From positions 310,001 to 374,000 of the forward strand of contig NC_026659.2 in assembly GCF_000004075.3 (NCBI RefSeq): a stretch of 64,000 bases of DNA, written 5' to 3'. The number at the start of each line of letters is the position of its first letter. The first letter of the stretch is position 1. Position numbers and translations under genes: made by a program. The notes beneath the pieces are model-generated. The model had not been told where the DNA came from. It saw nothing but the letters and a program-made list of their open reading frames with translations, and did not search any database. The DNA is from Cucumis sativus. Lineage: Eukaryota > Streptophyta > Magnoliopsida > Cucurbitales > Cucurbitaceae. Shown here one piece after another: positions 47,561-62,102 of this stretch.

Positions 47561-48708
47561 CCGTAATTTTAACATGTTCGAGTATAACATCCAAGGTTGA
47601 CTGTTCTATTTCTCAAACAAATTGATAAGAAGAAATACAATAAAGATTACCAAAAGATCAAGACAAAATAATTCCTATTCTACTGTTCTAAAAGAATTGT
47701 ATGAACAGTTGAATTCATGGGGAATGAATGAGATCCACTTCATTCCAAATATCCTAATTTTAGTTAGCATTAAGAAGATTGTTTGATGATTTGGTCAGCC
47801 AGTTCCCTTTTTAAGGTACAGAGTTGCTATTCAATTCTAATCTCAAACCACAAACAATTAAAATCTCCAATCATTAGCCTTTTCAGATGCACAAAAGATG
47901 GCTGACAGCAGACACGCCCAAAAGTTCAGCTCAATAAAAGTATATCTTTCCCGAGAAACAGAAAAGGAATGCAACGAAATGCCAATTCTGAAACAACCCT
48001 ACTTTAATAAAGACATGAGGGGAGAATTTACTTGAATCAATGGATATATTTTATTTGAATATATTTTATTCAAACAATACGTAAGAGGGATATATTTAAT
48101 TTGAGTCTATGGAATATCTGTGTATAAAAAGTTTTAATAAAAGATATGAGAAGGAAAAATTTACTTCGACCTATGAATATCTTAAGCACACGGAGGATCT
48201 TTTACTTGAATCTACGGAACATCTCGGTACAATTGGTTGAGTAAAGGCAATAGAAGAGAGAGTTTACTACGATTTAGGGATATCTTAAACACGGATAAAG
48301 ATGTTAAGAATTAGATTGACCAAAATGATGAAAAAGAAGATTTTCCCAACTGGAAGGGTAAACAAGGGATAAGAGAGAGAGAGACAAAAATAATATTACT
48401 TATAGGAATAAATGAAAATGTCACAAAACTTTTCAGCCATCTGAGCAAATCAAAATTAGTTTACGCCTCCAAAAATTTGTTCACCCCTTCTAGTCTTTTT
48501 CTTTTTTTTTTTTTCTGTAGGGTGAGGATGCTATTATTTATGCTACCTGCACCTATTGACCTAAACAAAATCTACAAAACTGAGACTGTACCCAATGTAT
48601 TTAGTCCGCAGGTTATGAATCCACAGTTGGTCAAAAAAAACTCTGGTTAGTGAGCTCCTCCTATGCACAGCTTACACCAGAAGAGGGTAAGAAGCTGCTC
48701 TTACCCTG
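47278..48708. other. Convergent 3' spacer between R3-MYB and MTM1
   Basis: No gene is supported. It contains (GT)n at 47531-47556 and a degenerate tandem array at about 48001-48290, listed separately. Both flanking genes' 3' UTRs must lie here. Confidence 0.5.
48001..48290. repeat. Degenerate tandem array, three imperfect units of about 105-130 bp
   Basis: Units start near 48001, 48131 and 48237. Each has a TTTAATAAAGAxATGAG-like or related opening, then AATTTACT or GTTTACT, then a GGATATCTTAAxCACGGA-like close. Copies are diverged, and the first is the least similar at its end. No open frame spans them. Confidence 0.5.
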
Positions 48709-51700
48709 TCATGAAGCTGAAGTTGGATACTGGCGATTAAGAACATATTTCACAACTTCATAAAATGATACCACAATCCCAACTGATGGGCCTGCACGGC
48801 CAACACGAGGTCCAACTCCAGCAAATAGTCCTTTCATCCCACCATCCCTGGTTTCAAAGTTCAATTTAATTTTACTCAAATACAGAACAAACCAATTAAT
48901 TGACTTTATTAATTAAAACTAAAAACTAAAGCTGGTTTAGATCATATCCTGATTACCAAAATTGATGTGATTGCTCATTAGAGAAGAAATAATGGAGCCC
49001 TTACAAAAATTTCATGCTTCATGTCTTCCTAATGAAACTAATTTAAGAATAAAAGCATCTTTACGACAACCTATTACAATTTAATAGTTCGAAGTAGTGA
49101 AATACCTCCAAACCTCCATTAGTGTCTGTCTCGTTGTCATTGTCATTGCTCTCACCGGATCCTTCTGAAAGTTGCAAAAAGAAAAATTAATGAAAAGATC
49201 GGTCAGATGGAAATGGGGGAGAAATAGTCAAAACCCGTGTAAAAATCCTTACATAGATCTGTTACATTTTCAAATGTGGACAACAAACCTAATTATTATA
49301 CTCAAAATTGTGAAAGTGAGCAAGCAGATAATGAATGTTTACTTTCTACACAATACCGAAAGTTCTTAACCCCTAAGAAAAGGACAACAGTAAAAATATT
49401 TAGAAAGGAAAAAACCTCTATCTGTCGTCGGGTTTTCGCAACATCAAGGGGACATGTAGCGGCAGCAGCAAGACTTCCAGCAACAAAACCAGCGGAAAAG
49501 TTGGCCCCAAACACACTGGCTGCATTGGCGTTGTCACCTACCAATCCAAGTAGCTTCCTTCTGACCTGCAAAGATGAAAAAAGCCCATTTAGACATCAAG
49601 TTCAGTGGATTGCAGAATAAAAAAACCTAATTATAGCTTGATAGTTAAATTTTCACCGGTTCAAGAGTTGACCAGCAAATTGCAGAGAATGGAACATCAC
49701 GTGCAAGCTGTGACCCCATTCCAGTCCATAGAGCACGGTAACTTTTTGCTGCTACAAATTCATTAACCGAAGTAAGAAAAATTACACCTTAATTTGAACA
49801 AGTGTAAATCATGTTTTTTTTAATAAGAAACATGTGTATTCATATAACAAAAGAAATTTGTACTTGTTACATATTAACTTACAGGAAATTTCACCATTAG
49901 TTGTGCTCTTAACATTGGAGACAACCCCTAGTAAAGTCTGCAAGACTCCAGGCGGCTTCTTGCCAATTCGCATCTCCTTGAAGGCCTATAAAGAATCAAA
50001 TGAAGCATACCATTCATTTAACGAATGTCACAAGGCAAGAAACTTCCAACTAATAACTAATCAACCGTGTGAAACTCAGTACTCAAAATAAATATAAACA
50101 TGTGAGACACAAAATGAAGAAAATATGCTGACACAAATAAATAAAACAAAATTATAATCAAAAGCTAACAACACAAACATGCAAACATCTTGAAGTATTA
50201 ATAGCTGAATTTATATTTTGTAACAATGTATAACAAAACTAAAAGGGCATCGTTGAAGGACACTATGCCAATGATTTTTGTTTCCATATTTTAGATTGAG
50301 CCCAAAATCAAAATACAGTCTATGTTCATAATAAAAAAAATTGTAATTAACTTCCGGTACAATATTGCGGTTCATTGTTTATAAGAAATTAAGCTGGCTT
50401 TTCGAATAGGAACGACAAAGAACTGAAGAAATTAAGCATATTTAATATCCAATTACTGTTTTGTTTGTCTTTTCCTTCTTTTTTTCTTTAAAAAAGAGAA
50501 ATTTTAGCGAAAAAGAACCAAGTTCTTGAAAATTAATATTTTAAGATCTAAAAATTTGACTGTGATTTGGAAAATAATTTACAATGTAAACCAGCTTAAT
50601 TTTTTAAAAACATAAAAAGCAAACGAAAAAAGTTCTTCGGCCCAAAAGACGAGCAACATACTAAAGATGTTTAAGCTATGCTTCCAGGTGCTCATTACCT
50701 GCATGCGAGTTCTAGCAAGCTCAATTGGATAACAAGTTGCACAAGCCAAAGAACGTGCCAAAGCCCCAGCAACCAACGGAACATAAGGAGTAGCACCAGG
50801 AAGATTCTTTGAAGTGGTCGCTTCTAACCAGTTACGGAATATGTCGTAGCAAGGTAAGTAGATTCCCACCTGTTCTTTTCACATTAATGATTCCTCGGAT
50901 AACAATATCATGATCATACAAGTATTCGAAAAAAACTTTTACACAATGGGAAGGTTGGTCTTTGATTAATATGAAGTCATACCGTGGGAACAGCAAGAGC
51001 TAGCCCAGCATTTGTGCCTCTCCACAACCTAGCAAATCCTTCCTGGGAGTTTCATTGGGTATAATAAACATTAAAATAAATACATAGTTCATTAACAAAC
51101 ATTAAAATAATACATAGTTCATAACCTACTTTAGAAATTCACATCCTAATTTATACTGAATATCTATTTTACAAGCCAATTTTGTTACATCAGTCAGTCC
51201 CTGAAGCTGAAGTAATTATCAAGAGAAAAAAAAGAAATGAATCACAAGTGTATTGATCGATCAAGATTAACAAAAGAAAACAGACCAACCTGTCGAATGA
51301 TTTTGTAGAAGACATCCAACGTCCCTTTGTACTGAAAACAATCAGGAGGACATATTGCTACTGTACCATGAACTCCCGCACGGGCACACGAGGGAGAACA
51401 CCTTAAATCTGCAAACATCTGACATAGTATATAGAAATCAAAGATTAATTCAAGATCAAAGATAGAAATCAAAGATTAATTCAAGATCAAAGATAGAAAT
51501 AAATCCAAAAAAAAAAACAGTAGAAGCATAAAAATACCCAAATTTCAAAATGAAGCAAAACATTAAGATTAAGATTTGATATTTATGCTAATAGGCAATA
51601 GCTCCATTAAGGCATTAGAGAAAGCACGCCAGCAAAATGGCAGGACACAAAGTACTTCTTCTCAATCAATCCATAGTTACCAAATTAACCTCGAAAGTAG

Positions 51701-53249
51701 GTTTTGTGATGCGATTTAGAATGAATGGCTTTTGAAGTGAAACTCAATCATCTCTGACACAAATAAAGTTAGATATTCGTTCCTAGCCTAGAAGAATAAA
51801 CACAATCACTGTTTGAAGCAAGTAACTTCTTGCAATCAATTAAACCCAAATATACCGTTTTTTTCTTTGATAAAAAATTCAAATTCTACCTTAGCAGGAG
51901 AAGTTAAGAAATTCTAGAAAGAGCCAAACAAATGTAACAAGAACATCATGTTAACTACATATGATATACCATGAAAAATTTTATACGCATTAAACGATAA
52001 AAAAACTAAAAATCGTGGCAAGGGAATGAATGTCCTCAAAACTAAGGTAATAGTCAGGCATCAAATACTAATACACTGTCACATCATTTATCATGCACCA
52101 AAAACAAAATAATAATCAGAAACACAATAAGATTCTAAAGGAGCTACATCCAAGATAGGAATAAAAATCGGTCAGACTTAAAGGTAATGGAACCAACCGT
52201 GTTTGGTCCAAAAAAGGCCATGCGACTGGTCCAGTCACTAAGTGGATGTGAATAAGGAACTCCTGCAGCTTGAGCTTGCAACCTTGTCTAATAATTCAAA
52301 AAGCAGAGAGTGTTTAGATTGTACAATATGCTGGGGACGCCAAATATGATACACTGTGAAGTTCAGATGATATACTGCATTATTCCAGATATGATCGTGC
52401 CCATGCCCAGTACATTTGAAACCATTTTTTTTGGCTTGCTCACTCTTACTTCACCTAGGTGACCTATTCCCTATTGTTATATCATCATTTTAAACTATCA
52501 CTTGCTAACCCAATCGACATATCATTATCACCATTCTTTTATATTGTATCATGAGTGTCCTGACCAACTTACGAGCACTTCAACTTGTACAAATATTTAA
52601 GTAAAGATTATCAAATTCAAAATCAAGAGTAACTTAATTGAGAATTTTTGAAGTCCAAGACAAAATTTGTAAATTATTATAAAATTTAACAATTTTTCTT
52701 TCCTTATTTCTCCACAGTTTCAAACATCAAGAAAAACTTAAGAAGTTGTGAACAACTATCATATCATCTCCAAGACTTGGAAGGAGAAAATATTTTTTAA
52801 ATAATCTTCCATATTTCACTGGTCATCTATTCAAAGGCCTATAAACCCATAACTTGTCCCCGAAGGTACTTAACAAACCATCCAATCGAACCCCACGCTA
52901 CATATTTCCAATTATTCCCAGACAATTCAAGTATCCAACACACAAAACAACAAAAAGAACACAGACTCAACATTACCTTTGCAACATCAAGAGGATTCAC
53001 AATGACAGCAGAAAGAAAAGCAGCACCAGCAGCAGAGAAAGCACGTTCTCCAAGCCCCAATTTTTCATTAGTAGCAGTATCATTCGAAGGCTGAGACTGA
53101 GAAGCAGAAAACCGCACCTCATCACTCACCACAACCAACATCGAAGAATCACGTCCAACTCTCTCAATCCTCCGAGCTTCCTCATCCGAACCAATCCAAG
53201 AATCATTCCCACAAGCCGATTTCAACATCGTCCCCCCCAACGAGTTCAT
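48709..53249 (-). CDS. MTM1: Mitochondrial carrier, MTM1 (SLC25A39/40) type
   Basis: Ten exons in transcript order: 53249-52977, 52287-52198, 51418-51290, 51042-50983, 50869-50699, 49985-49883, 49751-49657, 49565-49416, 49164-49106, 48847-48709. They give 422 residues. Three carrier repeats show the PX[DE]XX[KR] motif: PLDVAK (about 86-91), PIELAR and PLDVAK in the last third. An insert in repeat 1 carries four cysteines (128, 132, 144, 148) in CSPSC and CPPDC, a mark of the MTM1/SLC25A39 branch. Yeast MTM1 affects manganese loading of mitochondrial superoxide dismutase; human SLC25A39/40 support glutathione import. The first 60 residues are hydrophilic and variable. ATG 53249 lies one base after a splice acceptor, so a 5'UTR intron (53251-53343) is likely. 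Exon 7 has a tandem NAGNAG acceptor giving 422 or 421 residues. Confidence 0.95.
49749..49754 (-). promoter_or_regulatory. Tandem NAGNAG splice acceptor of MTM1 exon 7
   Basis: On the transcript the acceptor reads TAGCAG. Use of the first AG starts the exon at 49751; use of the second starts it at 49748. Both keep the frame, and they differ by one alanine codon (Ser-Ala-Lys versus Ser-Lys). Confidence 0.6.
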
Positions 53250-55665
53250 TCTGCAACAATCAAACACTCATTCATCAAATCAAAAAAATAAAAGAAATAA
53301 AAAACATCACAGATTCTTACTAACAGCCATAAGAGACAAAAACCTGATTGCGTTATTAAATGAATGATGAAATGGGGGTTGAAATACACATTGAGAGAAA
53401 GAAAGAAAAGATGAAAAGAAATTAGTTCTCCAAATTGCTTGGAGACCGCGAAAAATGAAGGGTGTCTTCACCAGAAGAAAGCGGAAGAAGAGACGAGAAG
53501 AAGGAGAGTGCGGCTAGGGCCACATTTTGTTGTTACCTTCGCATTAATGGTGACCTCCTAATTTCTTAGTAAATACCTAATTATTCTACGTTCCACTTCA
53601 ATAGCAATTTCTATTCCACATACATTTTTATTTTTATTTTTTATTTTTAATTTATGATATTTCTCTACAATTTTCTTTTCCATATAAAATAATTTTTAAT
53701 ATAAGTCAACAATTAAAATATCAATCTTTCAATTCAAATATATTTTTTTCTAAAAAGGATGGGGAGAGTGTTATTTACTCATAGATTTGTTAGAAAGAAA
53801 AAGAAAGTGTGAATGTGTCATTTGGGGGCAATTGTGAGGAAAGAGGTGTGGAGACGAGAGGTGGAAAAACGGAAGAAAGAAAGAAGGCCAATGGCCTTCA
53901 AAGATTTCGCGTGGTCAAAACTAAAACACACCCGCGCCCCTCACGCTTTCCAGAACCTTTCTCTCATCCTACGCCTAAATTTCAGCCAACGTCTGTCGCG
54001 GGCATGACTTCTTAGGTTAACTTAAAAGGAATGACAAATTGGAATGAGTCTCATAGTTAGAAATTCGAGTGAGGTTGTCTTTCAAACTGCAGCTCGATCG
54101 ATTAGCTTTAGCTTCGTAATTAAGATGAGAGAATCTATTAATATGATTGTTGAATTGAAGAAATAAGAGAATTGGTAAAGAACTTTAATGTGGTTGCTGA
54201 TAAAATAACCAAGAAGGTGAGAATGTGTAATGTAAATGAGGTTTCTAAGTGCATTTTGAACCTAACTTACTTAGGGATGGATGTATTACTAATACCAACG
54301 TGACTTTCTTCTAATAAAGCATTCTTCATTATTGGCTAAAAAAAATACATTTATTAAAATTTAGTCTACAATGCGATGTACATCACATAAGTTAAAAGGA
54401 GTTTTTTCAACGTTAATAAAAGAATAAATTATTTACCATTCAGATTAAAAATTAATATACTTGATTTATTTTTTGAAGAGTTTTTTTTTTAAAAAAATGA
54501 AAAGTTTGTATTTTAAAGTAGAATTCGTGATGAAAAAGAGTTATGAAAGTGGAAGAAAATGTTAGTATGAAATATATTTGAAATTGATAGCATAAAACAT
54601 AATAGATGATTTTGGGAAAGAAGTTTTCATCAAATGAACATACCAAAAAGCATTTAACAAAATTGGAAAGGAGTGAGAGTAAGGCAGTGGAAGGTGTAAA
54701 GATGTAAGAACAACATATAAGATGACACAAGGGGGACCAAAAAAGCTTAGAACAATACACAAAAGTGTTATTGAGTAAAGCAATAAAGAGGGGGAGAAAA
54801 TCAATCTTCTTCCAACTTGCATTAAAAAAACAAATAATTAGCACCTTTTTTATTTATATGCACTATGTTGTATTAACAATAATACACTGATAAATGAAGA
54901 ATAAAAATTATGGGATAAATGTACTCAAAATTATGTATAGTCTCCAATTTCAGTCATTGACCGTGTGTATTTGATCATTGAGATGATATTAGTTCCATGG
55001 AAATTTTTTGCATCTCATTCGTGGGGGTATCCTTATATGACCTAATTCTCTTCCTAACTTCTTTACCTAAAAGTTATTTTTGTAAATCACATAATATATA
55101 TATATAAACTGTCCACCATTTAAAAGGTACAAATAGTTACTTTACTTACTTACTAATATAGATTAGATTAAAGAAAGTTAAAAAAGTTAAGTTCAAATAA
55201 CACATATAGTTTAACTATAAAAGTAACGCATTAATACATAGATTAGAGTAAAGAAAGTTAAGTTCAAATAACAACATATAGTTAACTATAAAAGTAATGC
55301 ATGAATACACATTAGTACATTCCTATTGAACTTTCTATACTATTACAGTGAATATGAATATAACCATAAATACATGAATGTAAATATCACTCTAGTAGAA
55401 TCGACATTTAAAAGTTAAATGAAAATAGCTCAACGTATCAAACTAAAACCCATCTCGAAGATTAATAGGGTCTATCGAGTTCTTTTCCATCCTTTCTTTT
55501 AAATTCTAAATAATATATATATATAGATAGATATTATCAAAAATTGAAACTTCTTTATAAAAAGATAGATTCCACTGGGCGGCCGGAAAAAAGTCTGCCA
55601 GAAAGTAAGCAGGTCGGCGGCGGCACATTTTCCGATGACTCTGAAGCGTCACTCACCGAAATTCC
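53250..55665. other. MTM1 5' region and spacer to the CRF gene
   Basis: A probable MTM1 5'UTR intron occupies 53251-53343 (donor CAG/GTTTTTG, acceptor TTGCAG), with the leader exon at about 53344-53520. A comparatively GC-rich patch lies at 53800-54010. The rest is AT-rich, including a two-copy tandem duplication at 55158-55312. The 130-codon minus-strand frame at 54452-54844 is Phe/Leu/Ser-rich noise. The CRF 3' UTR is presumably close to 55.5 kb. Confidence 0.5.
55158..55312. repeat. Two-copy tandem duplication, about 80-bp unit
   Basis: Copy 1 starts at 55158 and copy 2 at 55238, both with ATAGATTAGAxTAAAGAAAG. Shared phrases include AAGTTCAAATAACA, ACATATAGTT and AACTATAAAAGTAA. Copy 1 has an extra AAAAAGTTA-type insertion. 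Confidence 0.75.
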
Positions 55666-56472
55666 TCATAGGACCACCAAAGGATCCGACCCCATCAAAA
55701 TTTCTTCAAAACAATCATGATCTTCTACTCGTTCGTCGGACCCCGCCGCCGCCACCACCAAGTCGCCGGACCTAGCGCCGCCGCCCGCATCGATCCATGG
55801 TGCTTCTGTTATAAGAGTTGATTGGTACTCTGGAAAAAGAGGGGATTCCAAAAGAATGGATTTGAATATGTCGTCTGAGAAGGGGCAATAATCCACCACT
55901 GGCGACTCGATAACGGCCCGGTAAGACGACGAACATTCGGTGAAATGGGTTCTGTGAAGGACCGACGTCGGAGAAGAAATGTTCGTCGGAGACGACGGCT
56001 CTTGGCCGGTAGATGGCGGTGGAGGATGAGTGGGAAAGTTGGTCAGAGCCGCCGGTCCTCGTAGCTTCAAAGCGGCGCTGTCGTACACCATTGCAGCCTC
56101 CTCCGCCGTGTCGTAAGTCCCTAACCACAGTCGTACACGGCTGCCCGAGTCACGTATCTCCGCCGCCCATTTCCCCCACGGCCGCCGCCGAACACCACGA
56201 AATTTACTCACATTACCCACCGCCTTCCTCTTCCTCTTCCTCTTCAACTTCCGGTCACCACAACCGTCGCCGTCCCCCGCCATTCCAATGGAAAACTCAA
56301 TTTCATAACGCTTCACACGTCGGCTCGTGTAATTCAATGTATCTTCGTCACTAGAGGACGAGTCCGTAGCGTCCGGGTCAGCCATTGAAATCCGAACAAT
56401 TCTTGAACCGGTGGAGCTCCGGCCGTGCGGTTCCGAGATGGGTTTCCGGCGAAGAATGGTCGGAACTTCCAT
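55666..56472 (-). CDS. AP2/ERF transcription factor, cytokinin response factor (CRF) group
   Basis: An intronless gene encodes 268 residues. The N-terminal CRF domain (about 24-62) has [20 protein letters not shown] and [11 protein letters not shown] basic nuclear-localisation stretch KLKRKRKRK lies at 75-83. A single AP2 DNA-binding domain (about 90-147) carries [19 protein letters not shown] and [18 protein letters not shown]. The Ala and Asp typical of ERFs are present in WAAEIRD. A downstream SPTSVL (167-172) is the conserved CRF motif proposed as a MAP-kinase phosphorylation site. The acidic C-terminal end is a likely activation region. CRF proteins act in the nucleus downstream of two-component cytokinin signalling and bind GCC-box-like DNA. 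The local GC content is well above that of the neighbours, with many CCG/GCC codons, as is common in intronless ERF genes. ATG 56472 is the first in frame. Confidence 0.95.
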   Translation of the reverse strand: MEVPTILRRKPISEPHGRSSTGSRIVRISMADPDATDSSSSDEDTLNYTSRRVKRYEIEFSIGMAGDGDGCGDRKLKRKRKRKAVGNVSKFRGVRRRPWGKWAAEIRDSGSRVRLWLGTYDTAEEAAMVYDSAALKLRGPAALTNFPTHPPPPSTGQEPSSPTNISSPTSVLHRTHFTECSSSYRAVIESPVVDYCPFSDDIFKSILLESPLFPEYQSTLITEAPWIDAGGGARSGDLVVAAAGSDERVEDHDCFEEILMGSDPLVVL

Positions 56473-59400
56473 GGTAATGTCAAGGATAAGGATTTAACGG
56501 CGGAATATCTAAATCTGCATCGTGGGGAGAGAAACAGACTGAAGAAAAAGAGAATGAGAGAGAACAAACAGTGGGAAAATGAAATTAAAAGTTGCTAAAA
56601 AGATAAGAAGAAGAAATGAAACGAATGAGAATAGAAAGAAAAAAGTTGTGCCATTGAAATAAAAAGATTACAATATAGAGGGAAAGTGAGTGAGAGAGAA
56701 GAAAAGCTTGGATTTTGAAGGATGGAGTTTTTGTTCATTCAAAGTGATGAGGGGGAAGGAAAATTCTTTGCAATTTAAGAGTGATGGAAGTTTGTAGTTA
56801 TGATTGTAACGAGGAATGGTATATAAATGTGTAATCTTTCATGTCTATAAACATACTATTTTGATAACTTTTATTCAAAAATTTTAAAGTATAAGTTTGT
56901 GATACATAATTATTTCATATCTCAAACCATCATAGTAAAACTCTAACATTTGATATGGTATAATGACCATCACTATTGTTTTATGTTGATTTTTTCTATA
57001 AACAGAATATTTATATATTGTATTATATCGATATCATTCAATCAAACATGGAATATAATTAACTTTAAGAAATTAAATCATCTAGTTATTCAAATTCAAC
57101 AAGCATTAAATCATGATACTAAAATGTAATTTTAACAAATATATTTCAAAACATAAAGTTATATATAAAACGTAGTGATATTAATTATATCACCACAAAA
57201 ACAAATTAGGTGTCGGTATAAAAGAATGGGGTTAAAGTTTGATTAAAGAATAATTTAAGAAGAGAAGAAAACGTGTAGAGCAAAAAAGAAAGGTGATATT
57301 AAGAGGGAAGACAGGTGCTATGATCATAGGATGTGAAATGTGTTGTCAATTCCTCCATCAAAATTGGGGATCTTCATTCTAAAAAACAAAGAAAAATCAA
57401 CAAGAATCTAAAAAATAAATATTCATTTTTATATCTAAACCAATGTTTTAAATTATGATTTCTTTAAAGAATAATACAAAATAAATCTATGTATATGTCA
57501 TCAAAATCGTAAATATTCTGTCAACTTTAATTATTCACCATCGCCTCGATTAATTCTTCTAACTATTAAAAATAAGTCATAAGTGACGTTTGTAATAAGA
57601 ATTTAAAGAGAAAACTATATTTTTAATCCTCAAGTTTGAGTGAATATGCGATCTTGGTATTTGAGTTTAATAAATAAATCTTTTTAACTTTCAAAATAAT
57701 ATATTCATTTGTTCATCGAGTTTTTAAGTTGTCTAGTCTTAAAAGTAGATTTATAAGGTTTGAAAATATTTTATGTTTGATTTTAAAATTAACTATGTGA
57801 TATTCACCGAAGATACCTTCTAATTTAAAATATCATAAAAGTATTTAAAGTAAAAGTTTAATGTTATTTTTGAGGAACTTTTATACCTATTTTGAAAAAT
57901 GGAAGAACTAAAGACAAATTTAATAACCAAATGCACATATTAACTAAAATCTAAAAACTAAAAAGACAATTTTCTCAAATCTTAATTACACATATTCAAC
58001 AAGCACAAAGTTGAGGACTCCTTATCGCACTAAATTTGTGGTGGATCCACGTAAGAATGAAAATATAGAAAAAAAGACAACTCGTATAATAGTTGTGTAT
58101 ATTCTTATAAATTTCTTTGAATAGATGTAGAAATCATAACACAACTATCTAAATTGAGTTAGTAAATCGAATTTTGATGGTCGTGGTAAGTTTGATGATC
58201 AAATTTTAATAAAAGAAAGGAAAAGGATGAGAAAGGAAGAATCTAGAAAATGGAGGCAAGGATTGAAGAGAGACAGGACCGTACATCCTTAGGGATTTTA
58301 TAATGAATACATACATTATTCCTTTTACCGAGATTATACGATTACACAACTTTCTATGCTCCTTTTTCTCTTTCTCTTTCTCTTTTGCCCTCAATCTTCT
58401 TTTATTTTCTTTTTCTTGGTTCATTTTTTAAGAAAGATTCCAACTTATACACTTCACTGCTAAATCAATGTGGATAGGTATTTCTAGAAGAACATTTTTT
58501 CAAAATATATTAATTCTAAGATTTGTTAGAAAATAGTTTAAATAAAAGTTAAAAAGAAAATATAACAACTTCAAGAAATTTGTCGAGCAAATAAATATAT
58601 TGGCTTTTATCGAAACAAAAAGAATAACATTTCCCATTTATCCATTAGTGTGATTCTCATTAAATACTCTGATGAACAATTCTTGGAGTTCGCATTGAAC
58701 AGTTGCTTTTAATTTTCTTCTTCTTCTTCTTAATTAAAGAGAGTTTACAATTGCATTTCGTTTCTTTTCAATAAGGCTTTTAAATTTGCAAAAATTGTTG
58801 TTGGGATTTGAAAATTTTAAACATAGAAATGTAATGAAAAGAAACATTATAATTTTTTAGATAAATAGACTCTACATATACTATTATGATATAAAAAGGG
58901 TAAAGTCCATAAAATGGTTCATTCTAGAAAAAATAAATATATTATCAACATTTTTCACTTCATTTTCCTTTTGTTTTTAAATATACTTTGAATTACTTAC
59001 TTTTAGTAAACAAAAAGCAAAAACTAAAAAGTATATAGTTTTATAAATTGATTCTTGAGATGCATAATAATAAAAGATAAAATTAATAGAAATGAAGATT
59101 ACCATTTTGAGACTTTTGTAGTGAAAAGATAATAATAAATCAAGCAATTTCTTTAGGTTAGAAAATAGAAAACACATCACCAAACCAATCAAAGGATGTT
59201 AGAATCCAAACAAGAAAATCTAAATGCCCAACTCATGAAAAATAAATGCATTATTCAATCTAATCTGCCTACCCCTTCCCTTAATGAAAAGAAAACAAAT
59301 AACTCCATAATCAAATCTTATTCACACCAATTACCAATTACCTTCAATTTCCATAACTCTTGAAAGATTTTCAAGAACGTATTTTGGAAATACAGCCAAT

Positions 59401-59693
59401 CATGCATCACTGCTGCGGCAGAACTCGAAGAGAGATGTCCAAGGAATTCAGCACGATTACATTCCATACAAAACCCTAGACAGAGCTCGCATTATCCATG
59501 GAGAACAAACAAGGGAAAAACATGCTTTTACCTTCTTTCACAAAGCTATTGTTGCACCAACTCTATTTGGCGCATTTCTTTTTCAGAGGGGGATTGAAAC
59601 AGAATTAAAATTGCATACAAATTGCCAGAGACATATATTTTAAATCACAATAGGACTCTCAACTTACAAGCTAAAGATTTTGGATACCATTAA
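56473..59693. other. CRF promoter side and spacer to the UBC gene
   Basis: Purine-rich leader-like sequence continues to about 56.75 kb. A TATATAAAT motif at about 56820-56828 is a possible TATA element about 350 bases upstream of the CRF start. The remainder is AT-rich with no supported gene; open frames at 58206-58424 and 58977-59192 have no recognisable content. The 3' UTR of the UBC gene is probably at 59.4-59.69 kb. Confidence 0.5.

Positions 59694-62102
<2,409 letters not shown>

Noticed and set aside
52854-53291. 145-codon + strand frame rich in Arg, Ser and Asn
   Set aside because: It is antisense to MTM1 exon 1, which has a clear carrier start.
54452-54844. 130-codon minus-strand frame
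   Set aside because: Composition is Phe/Leu/Ser/Lys-dominated, as expected from AT-rich DNA; no domain, no splice context.
56013-56354. 113-codon + strand open frame rich in Pro and Ser
   Set aside because: It is antisense to the CRF coding sequence; high GC in an intronless gene opens the opposite strand by chance.
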